A stretch of DNA of 64,000 nt from Moniliophthora roreri (Eukaryota > Basidiomycota > Agaricomycetes > Agaricales > Marasmiaceae), in contig LATX02000232.1 of NCBI GenBank assembly GCA_001466705.2, forward strand, positions 221,672-285,671. Reading direction: 5' to 3'. A model generated the notes under the pieces. It was given only the letters and a program-made list of their open reading frames with translations. It made no database searches and had not been told where the DNA came from. The translations under genes were made by a program, and so were the position numbers. Positions 1 through 12,561 of the stretch are shown here, in pieces; the first letter of the stretch is position 1, and each line of letters starts with the position of its first letter.

Positions 1-96
1 AGCGTGCCCCCCTCCCCCCCTCTCGTTTTGAATTTTAGTACCTACCTTCTCCGAGATACAATCGTGTTGTGCACTTTCAATCTCTTGTGCTGCCAG

Positions 97-177
97 AATA
101 ATGGGGGCGGCCTGCATGAGGATCTCGAGGAAGATGATCAACTTGAAATGTTATGGGAGACGGCTCATCAGCGCTGA
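97..177 (+). CDS. 3'-terminal exon of an upstream gene (partial)
   Basis: A good acceptor (polypyrimidine stretch ending tgctgccag at 96) is followed by 26 codons and TGA at 175-177. The peptide is acidic and ends DDQLEMLWETAHQR. A possible donor (gtacct) near 38 would give an intron of about 58 nt, the usual size here. The rest of the gene lies left of the window, so the product cannot be named. It could also be a chance open stretch. Confidence 0.3.
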   Translation, partial: NNGGGLHEDLEEDDQLEMLWETAHQR

Positions 178-363
178 CTGACCATCTTTCTGATCACCTT
201 CAGATCTTTGACCCATTTGCAGTGCTCATTCACCCCCGTTGTTCTTTCTGTACACTTTGCGTAGCTACCTGAAAGTTGGCACATGGATTGCGGGCTGCGC
301 ATCACTACCACAAGGAGACCGTTCATTACTAATGTCAGTTGACAAAGACTATGTAGGCTTCAA

Positions 364-471
364 GGCGAGATGGCCGAGCGGTCTAAGGCGCCAGACTAAG
401 GAGACCAGCACCTCTGAGGTGTTATACTGATCTGGTCCGAAAGGGCGTGGGTTCGAATCCCACTCTCGTCA
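364..471 (+). tRNA. tRNA-Leu(AAG) with intron, copy 1
   Basis: The acceptor arm ggcgaga pairs with tctcgtc (one G-U pair) followed by discriminator A. D arm, long class-II variable arm and T loop gttcgaat are present. Anticodon stem ccaga/tctgg encloses ctAAG, so the anticodon is AAG at 398-400, decoding CUU. About 28 nt between position 37/38 and the 3' stem is an intron in the standard place. Mature-tRNA parts are identical to those of the copy at 12562-12670; only the introns differ. Confidence 0.93.
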
Positions 472-2467
472 TTGTCTCTGATACTAGCTTTTTTTTTCTC
501 TGACCAAGTAAAGGTGTCAAGAACCTACCTATATAAGGAGCCTCATGAAGAGTTTTAGTATCTTATTTGATAATCCCACTCTCAACGATGTGTGCTACTG
601 ACAGTAGCGACTTTTTGCAACAGTAAGAAGGACTATCGTTCAATTGGCACTGAAGGGTTCGGTTTCGTTCAGATTCGAGCCGCGAGAAAAGTGCTAAACT
701 GCTTGTAGAGGTTGTCCAGAACATCAGCAACGAAGCTTCGAGCACCAGAAACTTGGCCCTTGGGGGACATTGGGTAAACCATACAACACCGCTAGCCGAG
801 TTCCAGAACGCAGAAAAATTTTTCATTATCCCCGATTTGAAAGGTCCCGGCGCTTTGAGCTTCTTTCCGCGTTGTCTCCATCAAGGAAGGATACAAAAAG
901 AAACCGGGATGACGTTGTATCCGTGTCGCATCGAGTGCGAGCAGGGAAGGAGGGGTTGAGATGAAAACCGCATGGATAGTGTGGTCATAAGAGCAAGGAG
1001 AATGAGCTGAAAATGATTCGAGTCGTACGAGCCTTTGCCGAGAGAACTCAATCAGGGGAGAGAGAGGCATTCTGTGTCAAAGAGCCGACGATCAGTACGT
1101 AACGCGTTTTCTGGAAAGCGTAGCTCAAAAATTGAGGAACGGTAATAGTAGAACCCCGAAGCCTGGAAGCGACGCTTTGGATTCTTAAAAAAAAAAAGTG
1201 CCGTGCAATACATCAAGAATGGAAGCACGCGAATGATTGGATGCAAGTGATTTGTGCAGCGTACATGCTTATAACCCAAGCTTTGACATGAAAAATGAAA
1301 TCACATAGGTGTGTGCAGTGCGTAGATAGGATTGCGCCTTGCCTTTAAGATGTTATACGACCCGTCCCTTGAAAAGAAAGTGGAGACAAACGTTTTAGCG
1401 AGTCTAACTTTGGTCCTGACATAGAAGCGCAACATTACATATGCAGTGACTTGTTACGCATTTGCCGGTACTATGTTGCCAAGGACTCACTGGCGTTTTG
1501 ATGCCGGAAAAATACCGCCTGGAGGATGGGAGACAGAGCACTGAAGAGGATATATTGCGAGTTTTCAAGGGAGCTGATAGAAGGATTGAGGTTGATGTCT
1601 GATCAAGCCCGAAAGATGCGTCGCTTTGCGAACCCTTGAAAAAAAATTTCCATCAATTAACTTCAGGGTCCTTCCACAGAGTTTGAGAGAGATACAGGCA
1701 CGTTGCGCGGTGTCGATGGTCCTGGTAAACCACGAGGATAAAGAAAATTTTTGTGGGGCTGATTTTGGGGCCTGATACTGGGGAACACGCTGCATTGAAA
1801 CGTCATTGTGGACGCTTGGGTGTCCAACTTTTCAAAGGTACATTGTGAGCAGACGTAAGTATTTTCTATGCGGGGCTGTCCCCCCAGAATCAGAGCTTTG
1901 AGCTTCCTGGACAGGGACGGTATCGTGGCGACGGTTTACGGTTCAAGCGGCAAAGCGCGACAAGGTCACATCATGTGCCAACGTATATCGTCACATGCCT
2001 CAGATTTTCCCATTCAGGGTTTGTTATCGACGACCATGATTCCGAGCTCGTCTGCCTTAAAAGATTTCTTACAAGCTTCAAGACCTCAAGCTGCTTCAAG
2101 ATTCCCTAGTTCTGACGCTGGACAGACTGTGGCACGATTCGCCGTCAAAAATTGTGGTTTCAGAAAATCCTACCCCCCCGTTTTTGACCTGGTCCAAGAC
2201 AAGCGGGTCCTCGACAACAACTAGGGAAATTTATCCGTATTTTTTGGGTTTTGATGGAGCGAAAGAAGCTGCGACCCCCCCTGGAGGATTAAAATCGCTG
2301 CTAGTGGATCTCAATTTACCAAATAAGACGGACATGTGGCGGACCCCGTAGACCCATCGATTACGCTTCTTCTACGCTTCGTGCCTTCATCCCATATATA
2401 TACCAGACCAGGAATTTTTATGAATCTGTAACTCCTTTTTCTCCCCCTCCCCCGCCCTTCTTTCGCT
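472..2467. other. Intergenic region with traces of duplicated sequence
   Basis: I find no convincing gene. Short open frames here have no recognisable motifs. Several patches align with 12671-13810: around 1085 (cgacgatcagtacgtaac versus cgacgatcgctacgtaac near 12970), around 2018 (gggtttgttatcgac), and the promoter-proximal block around 2340-2400 (ccttcatcccatatatata). The last block lies just upstream of both DUF6534 genes and is the best candidate for a shared core promoter. Confidence 0.6.
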
Positions 2468-4515
2468 ATGGCGTTGCCTTTGGCCAATTTCTTCGTTCAA
2501 GTTGCGGTTGAAGAACCAGCCATGTCTACTGAAGCGCCAAAACTGAACTTGGATAACACAATGGGTGCAGCATTTGTGGGTCTCGCTGTCGCTGGCACGT
2601 ATGTCGTCTTCGTCGTCTCTACTTATCTTGCGTTGTCTAACGTGATATTTTTACAGTCTTTATGGCAGTAAGTTTTCGTCGACGAGCGACAGTTTCCCCA
2701 TGGCCTGATCAATAATATCTAGTCTCCGTGCTACAAACTTTCCGATACTTTACCAATCCTGGACAAGACGATGGTTGGCCTATTAAGACGCTAGTTGGAG
2801 CAGTTCTTTTCTTTGACACCGTTCATCATATCTTGATTTCTCATACAAGTATGTATATACCTCTCGTTTCTGCTCCTTATGACTAACAGTACTTTGCTAG
2901 TGTATACCTATCTGGTGACTAACTACAATAACCCGGCTATCCTCGTCGAGTGCGTTTGGTATGTCGTCCACCTTCTTTTCACCTACCTATCCGCTTATTG
3001 CTCCCCGTTGACAGGTCTCTCCTGGTGCGCTCATGTCTTCCGACACCTCTACCCCTGTTCTGACCCCCTGGCCTCTGCATAGGCGGAAGTGTTGTTCAAC
3101 GTAGGTCTTCTACTATCTCCGTTCTTTTGGCCTCCTTCACAATCCGATTTTCACGCAGGGCTTCACCGCACTTCTCGTTCAAAGGTAGGCAGTTCCGCTT
3201 TTTGCCTTTGAACATCATCCGCTGACGGATCACGTCCAGTTTTCTAACCCTCCGTGTATGGAAGTGTATGTCCCCTTTCTGTACCACTCCGATTACTTGT
3301 GATCACGTTAAGAAATCAATAATCTCCAGACCTCAGACTAACAAGACCCCATGAATCCATGAGCGCAGCCAACTGGTTTGTCACCGCTGTGGCTGTCGTA
3401 CTGGTATTGGCCGAATTCGGTTCGTCGATATGTCATCATTTTTTTCGTGCACCTGTAGATTAACACAAACTTCGTACAGGATGTATCACCGCCTTTGGTA
3501 TCATGGCTCTGGTTCGTGTCAAGACTTTTGCTGACCTCGCTACTATGAAGGTATGGCATTGTATTGCTATCATCTTCTTCATTTAACTGACGTCTTTCGC
3601 ATAGTGGTTGAGTATCCTCGTCAACGCCCTCGCAGCTGCCGGCGATGTCTACATCGCAGCAACCCTGTGCTGGTTGTTGCAGAATAGTAGGACTGGATTC
3701 CGTCGGTATGCTTTTTAGCCCTATGTTGAAGTTTTTTCCCTCTATGCTGACCGTGCGTTAAACAGGAGCGACACCATCATCAAGAAGCTCATCCTCTTTA
3801 CTGTCAATACTGGTGCTTTGACAAGCTTGTGTGCTGTTGCTTCCTTGATTTCGGCAAGTCCCCCCATTATACCTTTGCAATCCTTCATTTCATACTGACT
3901 CTACCCGTGTAATAGATTACTGCTGCCCCCAATACCTTCATCTACATCACGTTCTTCTTTTGTATTGGCCGTTGTAAGTCATGCTGCTATACCTGTCGAC
4001 AATGACATTGATTGAATAACATTGGGCAGTGTACGCAAACTCTTTACTCGCCACTCTTAATGCTCGAAAGTATATCCGTGAAAGTGCTGATCAGGCCGAA
4101 TACAACACTACCACTGGAGCTTTCAGAAATGTGGGTACTGGGTCTGCAAATGTCGGAACTCGAGGTGTGAGTGTTTTTCCTTTTTTTGTGTCGTTGCATT
4201 TAAGGTTTCTTCCCGCCTCAATTTGACCCTCTTTGTTATTGTCATCGTTCCTTTTTTTTACTGACCGTTCGTTATTCAGGCCAAAGGGATCTCTATCCAA
4301 ATCAAGACTACGCAAGAGTACATCACGGATGCTTCACCAGCCAAAGGGAAGAACAGTCGGGGGAGTATTGGAGACGACATGGAGATGACGCGGGTACAGC
4401 ACAGCGATAATTCAGACTCGGAGGTAAGCAGGGGATTTCTCTTAGCTTTAAACTAGGGACTGATAAGATATTTGATCAGGATACGCTCGCAAAGACGAGC
4501 CACGAAATCGTTTAG
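2468..4515 (+). CDS. DUF6534-type multi-pass membrane protein, copy 1
   Basis: A 16-exon model (15 introns) gives 376 residues with every junction in frame. Exons: 2468-2598, 2657-2667, 2723-2848, 2901-2958, 3015-3024, 3083-3100, 3159-3184, 3240-3265, 3330-3419, 3480-3550, 3605-3705, 3766-3853, 3916-3973, 4030-4166, 4280-4423, 4480-4515. The N-terminus is followed by about seven hydrophobic helices; the last ones (VNTGALTSLCAVASLIS, then ANSLLATLNAR) are the DUF6534 signature found in agaricomycete membrane proteins of unknown function. The cytosolic tail of about 110 residues is polar. The intron after 3853 starts with GC (gcaagt); the matching intron in copy 2 starts with GT. Exon 2 is an 11-nt microexon and exon 5 is 10 nt. 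Start 2468 is preferred over the ATG at 2522 because the paralog has the same N-terminal FF(V/L)Q block. Function is unknown. Confidence 0.87.
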
Positions 4516-5098
4516 GCGTTGCCGTCGCTCACTCGACTCGCTCTCCATCTTTCTTGGATTGTGTTCTCCCAATGCCTTTGAGCACGTCTCCCACATCCTC
4601 GAGTCACCGCCAAAAGTATAGTCGGCTTGTTTTCGTTTGTGGTGCCATATCTCGTTCTTCGTCATCGCTGCACATACTTTTTTTTTTGTTCACGCCTATA
4701 TCGCCATGGTTGTTTGCTGCCTGGTACTATACCACACTTTCGACATGTATTATTATGTGCTCTCATTTATCTCGTCACTCGTTTCGCTCCTCTTATGTAC
4801 TAGTACGATTTTGATACCTATGCTTCATCTCTACCGTTCCTTACTTGGCCTGTTGTCCCTTCGCCCTTGATCCTGCTACACCATGTCCACTATGCATGCC
4901 TACTGTCGCTGTTATCTTCACCTGGTAGGAATACAAAAGTCATCTCTTGGATTCTAAAGCTTGTGTCTCCTCTTCGAAGAGATGAATCTGTGTGGCTGTG
5001 CCCCCATGTATGGACGCGTGGCAGGCATCCGGGCCAGCGCTTCTTCAACCGAAACCACCATCATCAAGCATCACGAGTGAACAAAGGAATCAAGAAAT
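4516..5098. other. Intergenic region between DUF6534 copy 1 and the F-box gene
   Basis: Pyrimidine-rich DNA with no supported gene. It should contain the 3' UTR of the membrane-protein gene and the promoter of the F-box gene. Confidence 0.5.
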
Positions 5099-6944
5099 AT
5101 GCCCCGCGCGTAATTATAAACCTATGAAAAACACTTTTCAATCTTCTAATAAACAGTTTTTTTTTGGTTGCAGAGATATCGACATTGACCTCGACGACAC
5201 TTCTCGAATCCTTGCGTCATATATATTGGACTTTCTCCGATCTGGAAGTCCACCGAACGAGGAGATTTCAAGTTTGGTAAAATCTGTGCTTGAAGATATG
5301 GAGGAAAGAATGGCAAAGTACGAAGAGGACCTGCGAAACCTTCAAGCAAAGATGAGGATCCTTCAGTGGAAACGGGACAGCCTCAGGTCGTTATACGCTC
5401 CGGTCCGCCGGCTTCCGGCAGAGGTGCTGTCCAACATCTTTATTCTCTGCAAGGGTGAGAACCTTGTCACGTCCTCCGGATACAGACGTTCTACGACAGT
5501 GGTAGTAGCCTCCGTATGCACACGTTGGCGCAGAGTTTCCGTGTCTACGCCGCAAATCTGGACCAGGATAGCAGTTTCGTGGGCTTCGGAACGAGGGATT
5601 CCTCAGTTCCTGTTAGAACGTCTCAAGCTTCATCTGAAACGTTCGTGCCAGGTACCACTGTCCCTTCATCTTCAGATCACCCACTGCAACGCCAAACACT
5701 CTGCACTTTTTTCTCTGCTTCGAGAACACGCTGGTCGGTTGCGTACTTTGCTAATTCGGGGGTACAACAGGGACGTTGTCAGAATGATACGATCGTTCGA
5801 TGGACGCCTTTCGTCTGTGCGGGATTTGAATGTCATTGCATATCCAATCTCTGCTGATGAATCCGGAGTAGAGAATAACTTCCTCCCTCTGATTCATGAC
5901 AACATGCCGCATCTTTGCTCCCTTTCCCTTCGCGGGGTCGTTCGTCCTGTATCTTCCATCAACGCCCTCTTTTCAATTCTCCGACTTTCCCATATCTCGA
6001 TTGCGCTTCCAGTGAGGACAGCCATGCTTGTGCTGGACTCATGCCGTGAAAGCCTCGTTTCAGCTCAAATCACAGTCATCTCTCCAGACGGACCAACGGT
6101 CGTAACCCGCGACGAGCACCAGAGCACGATACAAAAGAGGTTATCGCCGGCTACGACATACCGACTCTCATCTCTGCGATCGCTCTCGATCTCCATTCAG
6201 GTCGATAATGATAACGCAGCTTCAACTCTGGAAAATGCACAGTCCATCATGGACGCACTTATCACACCTTCCCTTTCTTCCCTGACAGTGGCCACCGACA
6301 TTGTTGGTCGGGGCTACACGGTATCCGGAGGAAAAGAAGAAAACACCCCATTCCTCACCTCCCTATCGAAGTTTCTTCGCAGAGGATTTATGCATAGGTC
6401 CTTGCGACGCCTTCATCTCAAGGCTCTACCACTGACGGAGGTCGGATTGATGAGTCTCCTCGGGATAACCGACGGGGTGACTGATCTGACCATTGAAGAA
6501 ATTTATCGAAGTTCGCTGGAGAACTGGATCGTGACCTCAAAGCTTTTGAAGGCGCTCACGATCCCAGAAGCGTCAGTATGGTTGGGTATGTTTATGATTC
6601 CCTGCCATCGGGCACACGCACGTAACTGACACAAACCATGAGTCGCAGGCTCAACAACCCGTCACTACCTTCCAAAATTGCGCAACCTCACACTTAAAGT
6701 CAATACCGGTGATTGGAGCGATCGGTGCTTTGAAAAGATGCTCGAGTCCCGTATGACATCCGAGTCAAGTCTTGCCTCGGTGCATCTGCATGTCACTGCA
6801 TTTGCTCAGAATATGGACATAGACCGGCTTCGCAGTTTCCAAGAGATGGGATTGGCGGTGAGAGTGAAGCACGGAGTACGACCTCTTGAAGAATCAGATC
6901 AAAACGGACAGTATTTACTAGGATATGAGGTCGAGGGGAAGTAG
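5099..6944 (+). CDS. Coiled-coil plus F-box protein
   Basis: The main exon is open to 6585, followed by a 63-nt intron (6586-6648) and a last exon 6649-6944 ending in TAG; the join is in phase. An amphipathic, charged stretch (DMEERMAKYEEDLRNLQAKM) comes before the F-box core RRLPAEVLSNIFILC, the usual layout of the large agaric F-box family, and a leucine-rich, repeat-like region fills the remaining ~400 residues. Such proteins are expected to bind Skp1 and present substrates to SCF ubiquitin ligases; the substrate is unknown. The start is uncertain. A strong acceptor at 5173 (T tract, ggttgcag) with branch-like ctaat suggests a tiny first exon with ATG 5099 and intron 5110-5173; ATG 5125 without that intron is the alternative. 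Confidence 0.8.
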
Positions 6945-8806
6945 AGAGTGGGTCAGTACGCTAGCTACTCATAAGAAACACAAGATACAATATATTTTTA
7001 AGCACCACTGTACATATGGATTGTACTTGAGATGCGTCCATCTCAGATAGCATTTACGAAAAAAGGCATTCAATCGCTACGTAGGCCTCTGAGTCCTCGT
7101 TGCCATTTCCCAACACGTCCCGGGTTGTGACAGCGTGTACTAGGAGGCGAAAGCTATGGGCAGAATCCAATCAGGTCTATCTCATTGGAACGGTGTTATT
7201 TATCTCGGAGGAGTGTGAGCAATACATTTGGGATTCGGAATCAGGTACTATGCAGTGGTGAGTGAAACATGCGAAATATTCACCTACTAGGGTAATCCTC
7301 GCTCCTGGGCTTCGGGCAATTCAAAGCACATGTAGTGCGAGGCCCATCCGTCAGCCTTGGATGCGGAAAAAATATTGTGTATTTTTACTCTGCGTCAGTC
7401 AAAGGGTAGCTTTTTCGGAACGCGTGGCTGCGCGCATATCTGGGGTCCGGGCAATTGTCGGCCCGGTCAAATTCTTATCTCTGACAACTTGACTGGAAAC
7501 CACCATCTTTGCTGCGCCGTGCTCGGCAGGACCGGTCACTGGTATAGTAAAACCATTTTCTCCTCGTTTTATTCAGTAGTTTTGTAGTAGCTCACACTTT
7601 CAACCCTGCAGGTAACGCTGAAGCACCCCAAGAATTGCCAAGAGAGAGCTTCTTTCCTTTCCTATGAAGAAGACGATGCACCCTGTACCTTAGCCAGATC
7701 TGTAGGTCAGTTCCTTGCCTTCTCTGATGAGAATGATTGATCTCATCCAATACTGGGACGGTTGTGGGCCTTGGGGACCTTTCCGACGACCTATCACCGT
7801 TCTCCGACCCCGATGTTACTTCATCCCGGCCACTATACCGCCGAATATAACGGCTTTTATCTTTAGCATGGATTATTCTGGAGATATTCGCTTCTTTGCT
7901 CTGTTTGATCACCTTGGGCAGCATTGGCTTATGGTGTTGACACTCTCGTCTTCGTGGTCCTCTAGGTTGCCGTCTGCAGTCAATTGAACCTATGGACATT
8001 TTCCTCAACGGTGGATGTGTCGAGGAAAGTTACTGCTCCACCGCCGCTCAGAGATTGACGCCAGACTTAGCGGCTCATTCTAACCATCTTACTCTTCGGG
8101 AATTGTCAAGATTTTTCACGAAGACGCAATACCCACTTTTCCGTGCATCAAATCATGTATCTGGACAGTTCGGAGTTCTTGCGCTCGCAATAGATACATG
8201 AATTCTTCGCAGTCGAAAAGGTCCCATTGTTTTCGACCCGAAACCCTCGTTCTTCGTGGAAATACCTTCCTTCATCGGCACTGATGATTCTGAGAGCTAA
8301 CTCTCCGAGGATTACGATGCTATCCGTATTAATAGCGAAATGGGCAGAGTATTAGTGCGTCGAACGGAGAATAACTTCTTCCGCTTAGGACGAACGCTGA
8401 CAGCTCTGTATCTATTAGTTGAATGGCGAGACCGTTGTCAAGCTTGCCTCGAGGCAGATTTATCGTCAGTTCCCCCCTCAGTCTCCACCTTCCGATGCCT
8501 GATATGATTGATACATCTGTTGCAGTGCTCAACGACACCGGCGCCACAAATACTCGGCTCTCACAAGCGCCCCGTCTGATATTCATTTCCGTGTGAGTTA
8601 CCGATGTTGTCAAAGATTTCTATGTCACGGCAATCTACGAAGTGCATTGTGGCTCAGCGCTTCTTGATGGTAAGGCCGGGCTTCAAGACCATGTGATGAT
8701 TCCGTATGACCTATGTGCCCTCATTCATCCCGTCACTTCGAGCGCTCATGCGCAAATGAAAAGCTAACTAATTCGGATACAGTGCTTCGGATCCTACCCA
8801 CGAAAG
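6945..8806. other. Intergenic region with possible decayed coding sequence
   Basis: No intact gene is recognised. Between about 7590 and 8700 the plus strand has open stretches broken by stops and frame changes (for example 7992-8201, then after a stop a stretch with GPIVFDPKPSFFVEIP, then another with LVEWRDRCQACLEADL). This pattern suits a decaying gene, but I cannot name a family. Confidence 0.3.
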
Positions 8807-10742
8807 ATGTCGACTCCTGGGGTCTGCATCGCTGCCAACCCAGATGTTTCTGGTATTGGGGTACGCGTTGCTGTTTATGCTCAGACGTTTCTCAGTTATG
8901 CACCAGCATTCCTTTTCACGTATGATGGGAAACTCGATCTAGAGGAGGAGCAAGCCTTGCTCAAGATCTACACCCCTCTTCTTATATCTTCCATGGCACT
9001 TCTTATTACGACGGGGATCCAACAAGTAACTATTGGATTGGGAAATCATCACATCCTACTTGTGTTGAATCTGATGTGGATGATGAATGCGAGTGCATTG
9101 GTATTATGCGTTGTGCCGACGCTGGAGTGGTTGAGTAGGCCACAAGTACTTCCTGTGGTACGGTCCAAAGCCAAATTTTATTTGCAGCTGATACTGAACT
9201 GGGTGCTTTTAGGTGCATCAGAAACTGGCAAGACGTTGGAAAATGCTTTCTTGGTTTCCGTCACGATCTCAAGAACGACATCTGTTGTTCTGGTGGCCAC
9301 GAAGACATCGACAGCTTCTAGGCGTTGTATTTGTGAGCGTTCATCTCATGGGAATGTCAGTGCTCGGATTGTGGCATTGGATACGGTTGAATATCCGAGG
9401 TCTCAATTCGAATCTTGACCCCTCTGAATGCTTCGACAAAATCACTACGACCTACCTCTTCATGAGGTTTCCTATCACCGACGATCGCATTCGAGTACTG
9501 TCCCTCGTCTTCTACTCATTCATGGCCATTCCCATTCTCAATATCGAATTTGCCGTCATGCTCGTCAACGGTATTAGTTGGCTCATCGTTTCTCCGGGGA
9601 GACGGATACTCAACCGGGTCCTACCACAGACCCTCAGGCTCTTATACACCTGGTTCCTATTGACAGCATACGGTCGCGACTGGCCATGGCTTGAACCGCG
9701 ACTGAAATGCATCGTGGCGGTCCTGCTGCCTCTATTCATTGCCGTACACACTGTGATCGATACCGAGCTTACCATCAACAGGAACACAGCTCTGGTTGGC
9801 AATGATGAAAAGCAGTGGACATTTGGACAGGTGTTAGCTCTCCTTCTAGTAATCCTTCCCCTCATTCAGGCGATATCCATGTTCCTTACTGGCACGCCAA
9901 TCGGGAAGAAAATCTGGAGGTGGTCTTCAAATGTACGGCATGGCAGGAAACGCGTCAATGTCCGATGGTGGATGAGCGGGATACTTCTTCCCAGTCAGCC
10001 ATGGTCAGAGATATACAAGCAAGTTGATGAGGCGTTACACATGTCTCGTACAGCTTGTGCAGACCTTCGACGTGAAATCGATCAACTGGATGGACTCACA
10101 CTTCCTTGCGTCGCCGCTTCGGCTGTTTTTTCCATCGGCTCACTGCTTTTTATAGCAGACCAGACTCTAAAGATCACGAACGAAACCTTCACATTTCCAG
10201 GACACCCACCCCTCGTTCACCCGACAATCAGTCGCCCTATCTTTGCAGGGTCTCCCACCGATCACTTGAATGCTCCCAAACCCGAACCTCCAGATTTCCG
10301 CGCAACAAGTGAAGCACGAGTCAGTCTCGCGTTGAAGCGACTGAAACGTGCTATCACCGATGCCAGGGACAACATCTCCATTGCACAAAGCGTCCGGTTC
10401 CCGGACATAACCGAGCAAAGTCGGTATAACGCCGTAGTTACACATCTAAAGCACCTTTTGGCTATCCTCGATATCGCGTTGACAACAGCAAGGAGCCTCT
10501 CAATGTCAGGCGCATGTCTGTTACGCGAAGAGGTCAACAACTGGGGACATGATGTGGACTATCTATACCATATATGTCATTTTGACTATCGGGAAGCGGT
10601 TGGGCAGATATCTGCAAACATGGTATACGATCTTGGAGGGATTCCAAAGGATAAAGAGAATGAAACGGTTCACTCGGACGTGTCGTCGGAGAGAGAGCTC
10701 GAATCCGATTTGGGGGAAAACTTTGATGGAGCAGAAGACTGA
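8807..10742 (+). CDS. Multi-pass membrane protein of unknown function (agaricomycete type)
   Basis: Two exons: 8807-9145 (113 codons, phase 0) and 9213-10742, with a 67-nt intron (gtactt to gcttttag), giving about 622 residues. The N-terminus holds CIAANPDVSGIGVRVAVYAQ, a motif that opens many agaricomycete membrane proteins. Hydrophobic helices follow: three in exon 1 (FLSYAPAFLF, LLISSMALLITTG, ILLVLNLMWM), then HRQLLGVVFVSVHLMGM, VLSLVFYSFMAIPILNIEFA, CIVAVLLPLFIAVHTV and VLALLLVILPLIQAISMF. After that come long soluble stretches and one more hydrophobic segment (VAASAVFSIGSLLFIA). The C-terminal ~230 residues are charged. No catalytic motif is visible. An A17 tract lies about 50 bp after the stop. 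Confidence 0.83.
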
Positions 10743-12210
10743 CTATGGAATTTCTTTGCTCTCGCGAGTATAGCATGTATATTAGCTCGACCAAAAAAAA
10801 AAAAAAAAATCTACACCTCAAGACGAGGTCTCATCGCTCGGACCATATATCTTGTACTCGCGACTCAGTGCTCGTGGGTCTCCTCTTCCTGCCGTATGCC
10901 AACGCTATCTGCCAATCTCAATGTCGGGACCATATATGGGGGATGTAGAAACCTGCGAAAAACTACAAATTGGGAGGGAACGACAGCAAGTTCTAGAAGG
11001 AAGAAGATGACCTATATTGCAAAATATCAACTTTTGTGCAAATCAAAGAAAGAAAGAAAGAAAGTACTTACGGTGAGGTATCGCAATGGGGATTAGACGA
11101 TGACATCTGTAGTGGATAGGTAGGTGTCATCGACGGGAAGACATTCGGCCAATGGGAGTCGGGGGAACCAAGTCCTTTAAAAGGTGGAATGAACCGTCGC
11201 TCGCACAATGTGCAATTCTGAAGCAAGCGCTCGAGTCTAGCATAGCCAATAAGGTGGAGAGCTTTTGTATCCCCAACAAGTCAACCCGTCGTCGCAGAAT
11301 ACACCATTCTGACCGAATAGCGATCCATTTTTAGATTTTGGCGCGTTTCATGGAGACTCCAGAGTAACCGAAAACCAGCAGAGAGATTTAACAAGACACA
11401 GATTTCCCTGCGGGTCTAAGTACCCTGAAAAATTGTTTTTTTTTTTTTTTTTTTTTTTTTTCATACCGTTGTCTCGTCTTTCCATCCTTTATCCCTTTCT
11501 CGTACAGAGCTTTATGGAAAGTTGGCGAGCTCGGAAGATAGGGTGGCATTAGTTGGCGCTCGCTGGTGTTATCCTTTCAACGATGCAAGCTTGCGAGCAC
11601 CTCTAAACGATACATCGATGACAAGTCCGCAAAACAAGGCCTACTATGAATTCAGTACCATGCTTTGAGAAAAAAAAAAAAAAAGGAAAATTGCTACTCA
11701 CCCACGGAAAATAGCTATAACTGATTTTGTTTTCCCCCTTGACCTTGACGGAAACAACATGGGTAAAAAAGTAAATAGCGCGTGCCTCCGCCTTTTTTGT
11801 GGGCCTAGACTTTTGTCCATGGACCGGTACCGTAACCTGCGGTCTCCTTGCATAGCTTTTTACGATTTTCTCCCCCCCCCTCTCAACGTCGATGGTCTCC
11901 AAAAGTATAGGACTCTGTGCGATTTCTTTATCTAGAGAAATTCGAGGGCGAGTATGACGAACTAAAGAAATTGATAATTGTTCGCTGATTTCTCTTTCGA
12001 GTCCACAGACTATCCATGTGTGTGTCTCTAAAGCTCCAGGGAGGGGATACGATGACGATAAGCAAGTAGGCAGAGCCGAGGCCTTTCAAGAAGCAGACCG
12101 AATGGGTGTGATCCGTGGTTCTAGGTGAGCACAAAAAGTCAAGTCGTTGCTTATCATCATTGCTGATGTTGACATATGTTGCTGGATTTTGTCCAAGTTC
12201 AAGCTTCAAA

Positions 12211-12243
<33 letters not shown>

Positions 12244-12561
12244 TGGGGGGGGGGGGGGGGGGGGGGGGGGGGCATTTACTGAAGCCTCGGATTCTGTGTT
12301 TGCTAACCCCAGTGATTGGTTGATTGCCGGGTTATTTCTGTGGTTGCTCTTTGCTCGTTCGTAAAGCAAGGGCCTGTAGATTGGACGATGAGGGTTCTCC
12401 GAGTTGCTCTATCGCCATGGAGTGGTCAATGTTAGTCGGGCTTGGACTGTAGAAACCTCTTTGCTCTTTTTTGGTGATTTTTTGCACGCGATGCAAAAAA
12501 AAAAAAAAAAAAAAATTATCCCGACTGTCATAACATTTTAACGAGCGCTATTATTTAGTAT
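10743..12561. other. Intergenic region rich in homopolymer tracts
   Basis: No gene is supported. It contains A and T tracts (A at 10793-10809, T at 11436-11461), a gaaa microsatellite near 11045-11060, a 58-bp G tract (reported separately) and an A tract at about 12494-12515. Short open frames here encode low-complexity peptides only. Confidence 0.55.
12215..12272 (+). repeat. 58-bp poly-G tract (29 G, one T, 28 G)
   Basis: Uninterrupted G from 12215 to 12243, T at 12244, then G to 12272. Such tracts can form G-quadruplexes and are unstable. Its true length may differ from the assembled length because homopolymers are hard to sequence. Confidence 0.9.

Noticed and set aside
7592..8008. 138-codon minus-strand frame
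   Set aside because: Arg-rich composition without motif, no supporting splice sites, and a competing plus-strand pattern of decayed coding.
8329..8613. Possible retroelement protease (ND/TGAT-like wording near 8540)
   Set aside because: A single short resemblance without reverse transcriptase or other element parts nearby.
12176..12364. Poly-Gly (plus) and poly-Pro (minus) open frames over the G tract
   Set aside because: They are only the translation of a homopolymer; no splice or start context supports a gene.
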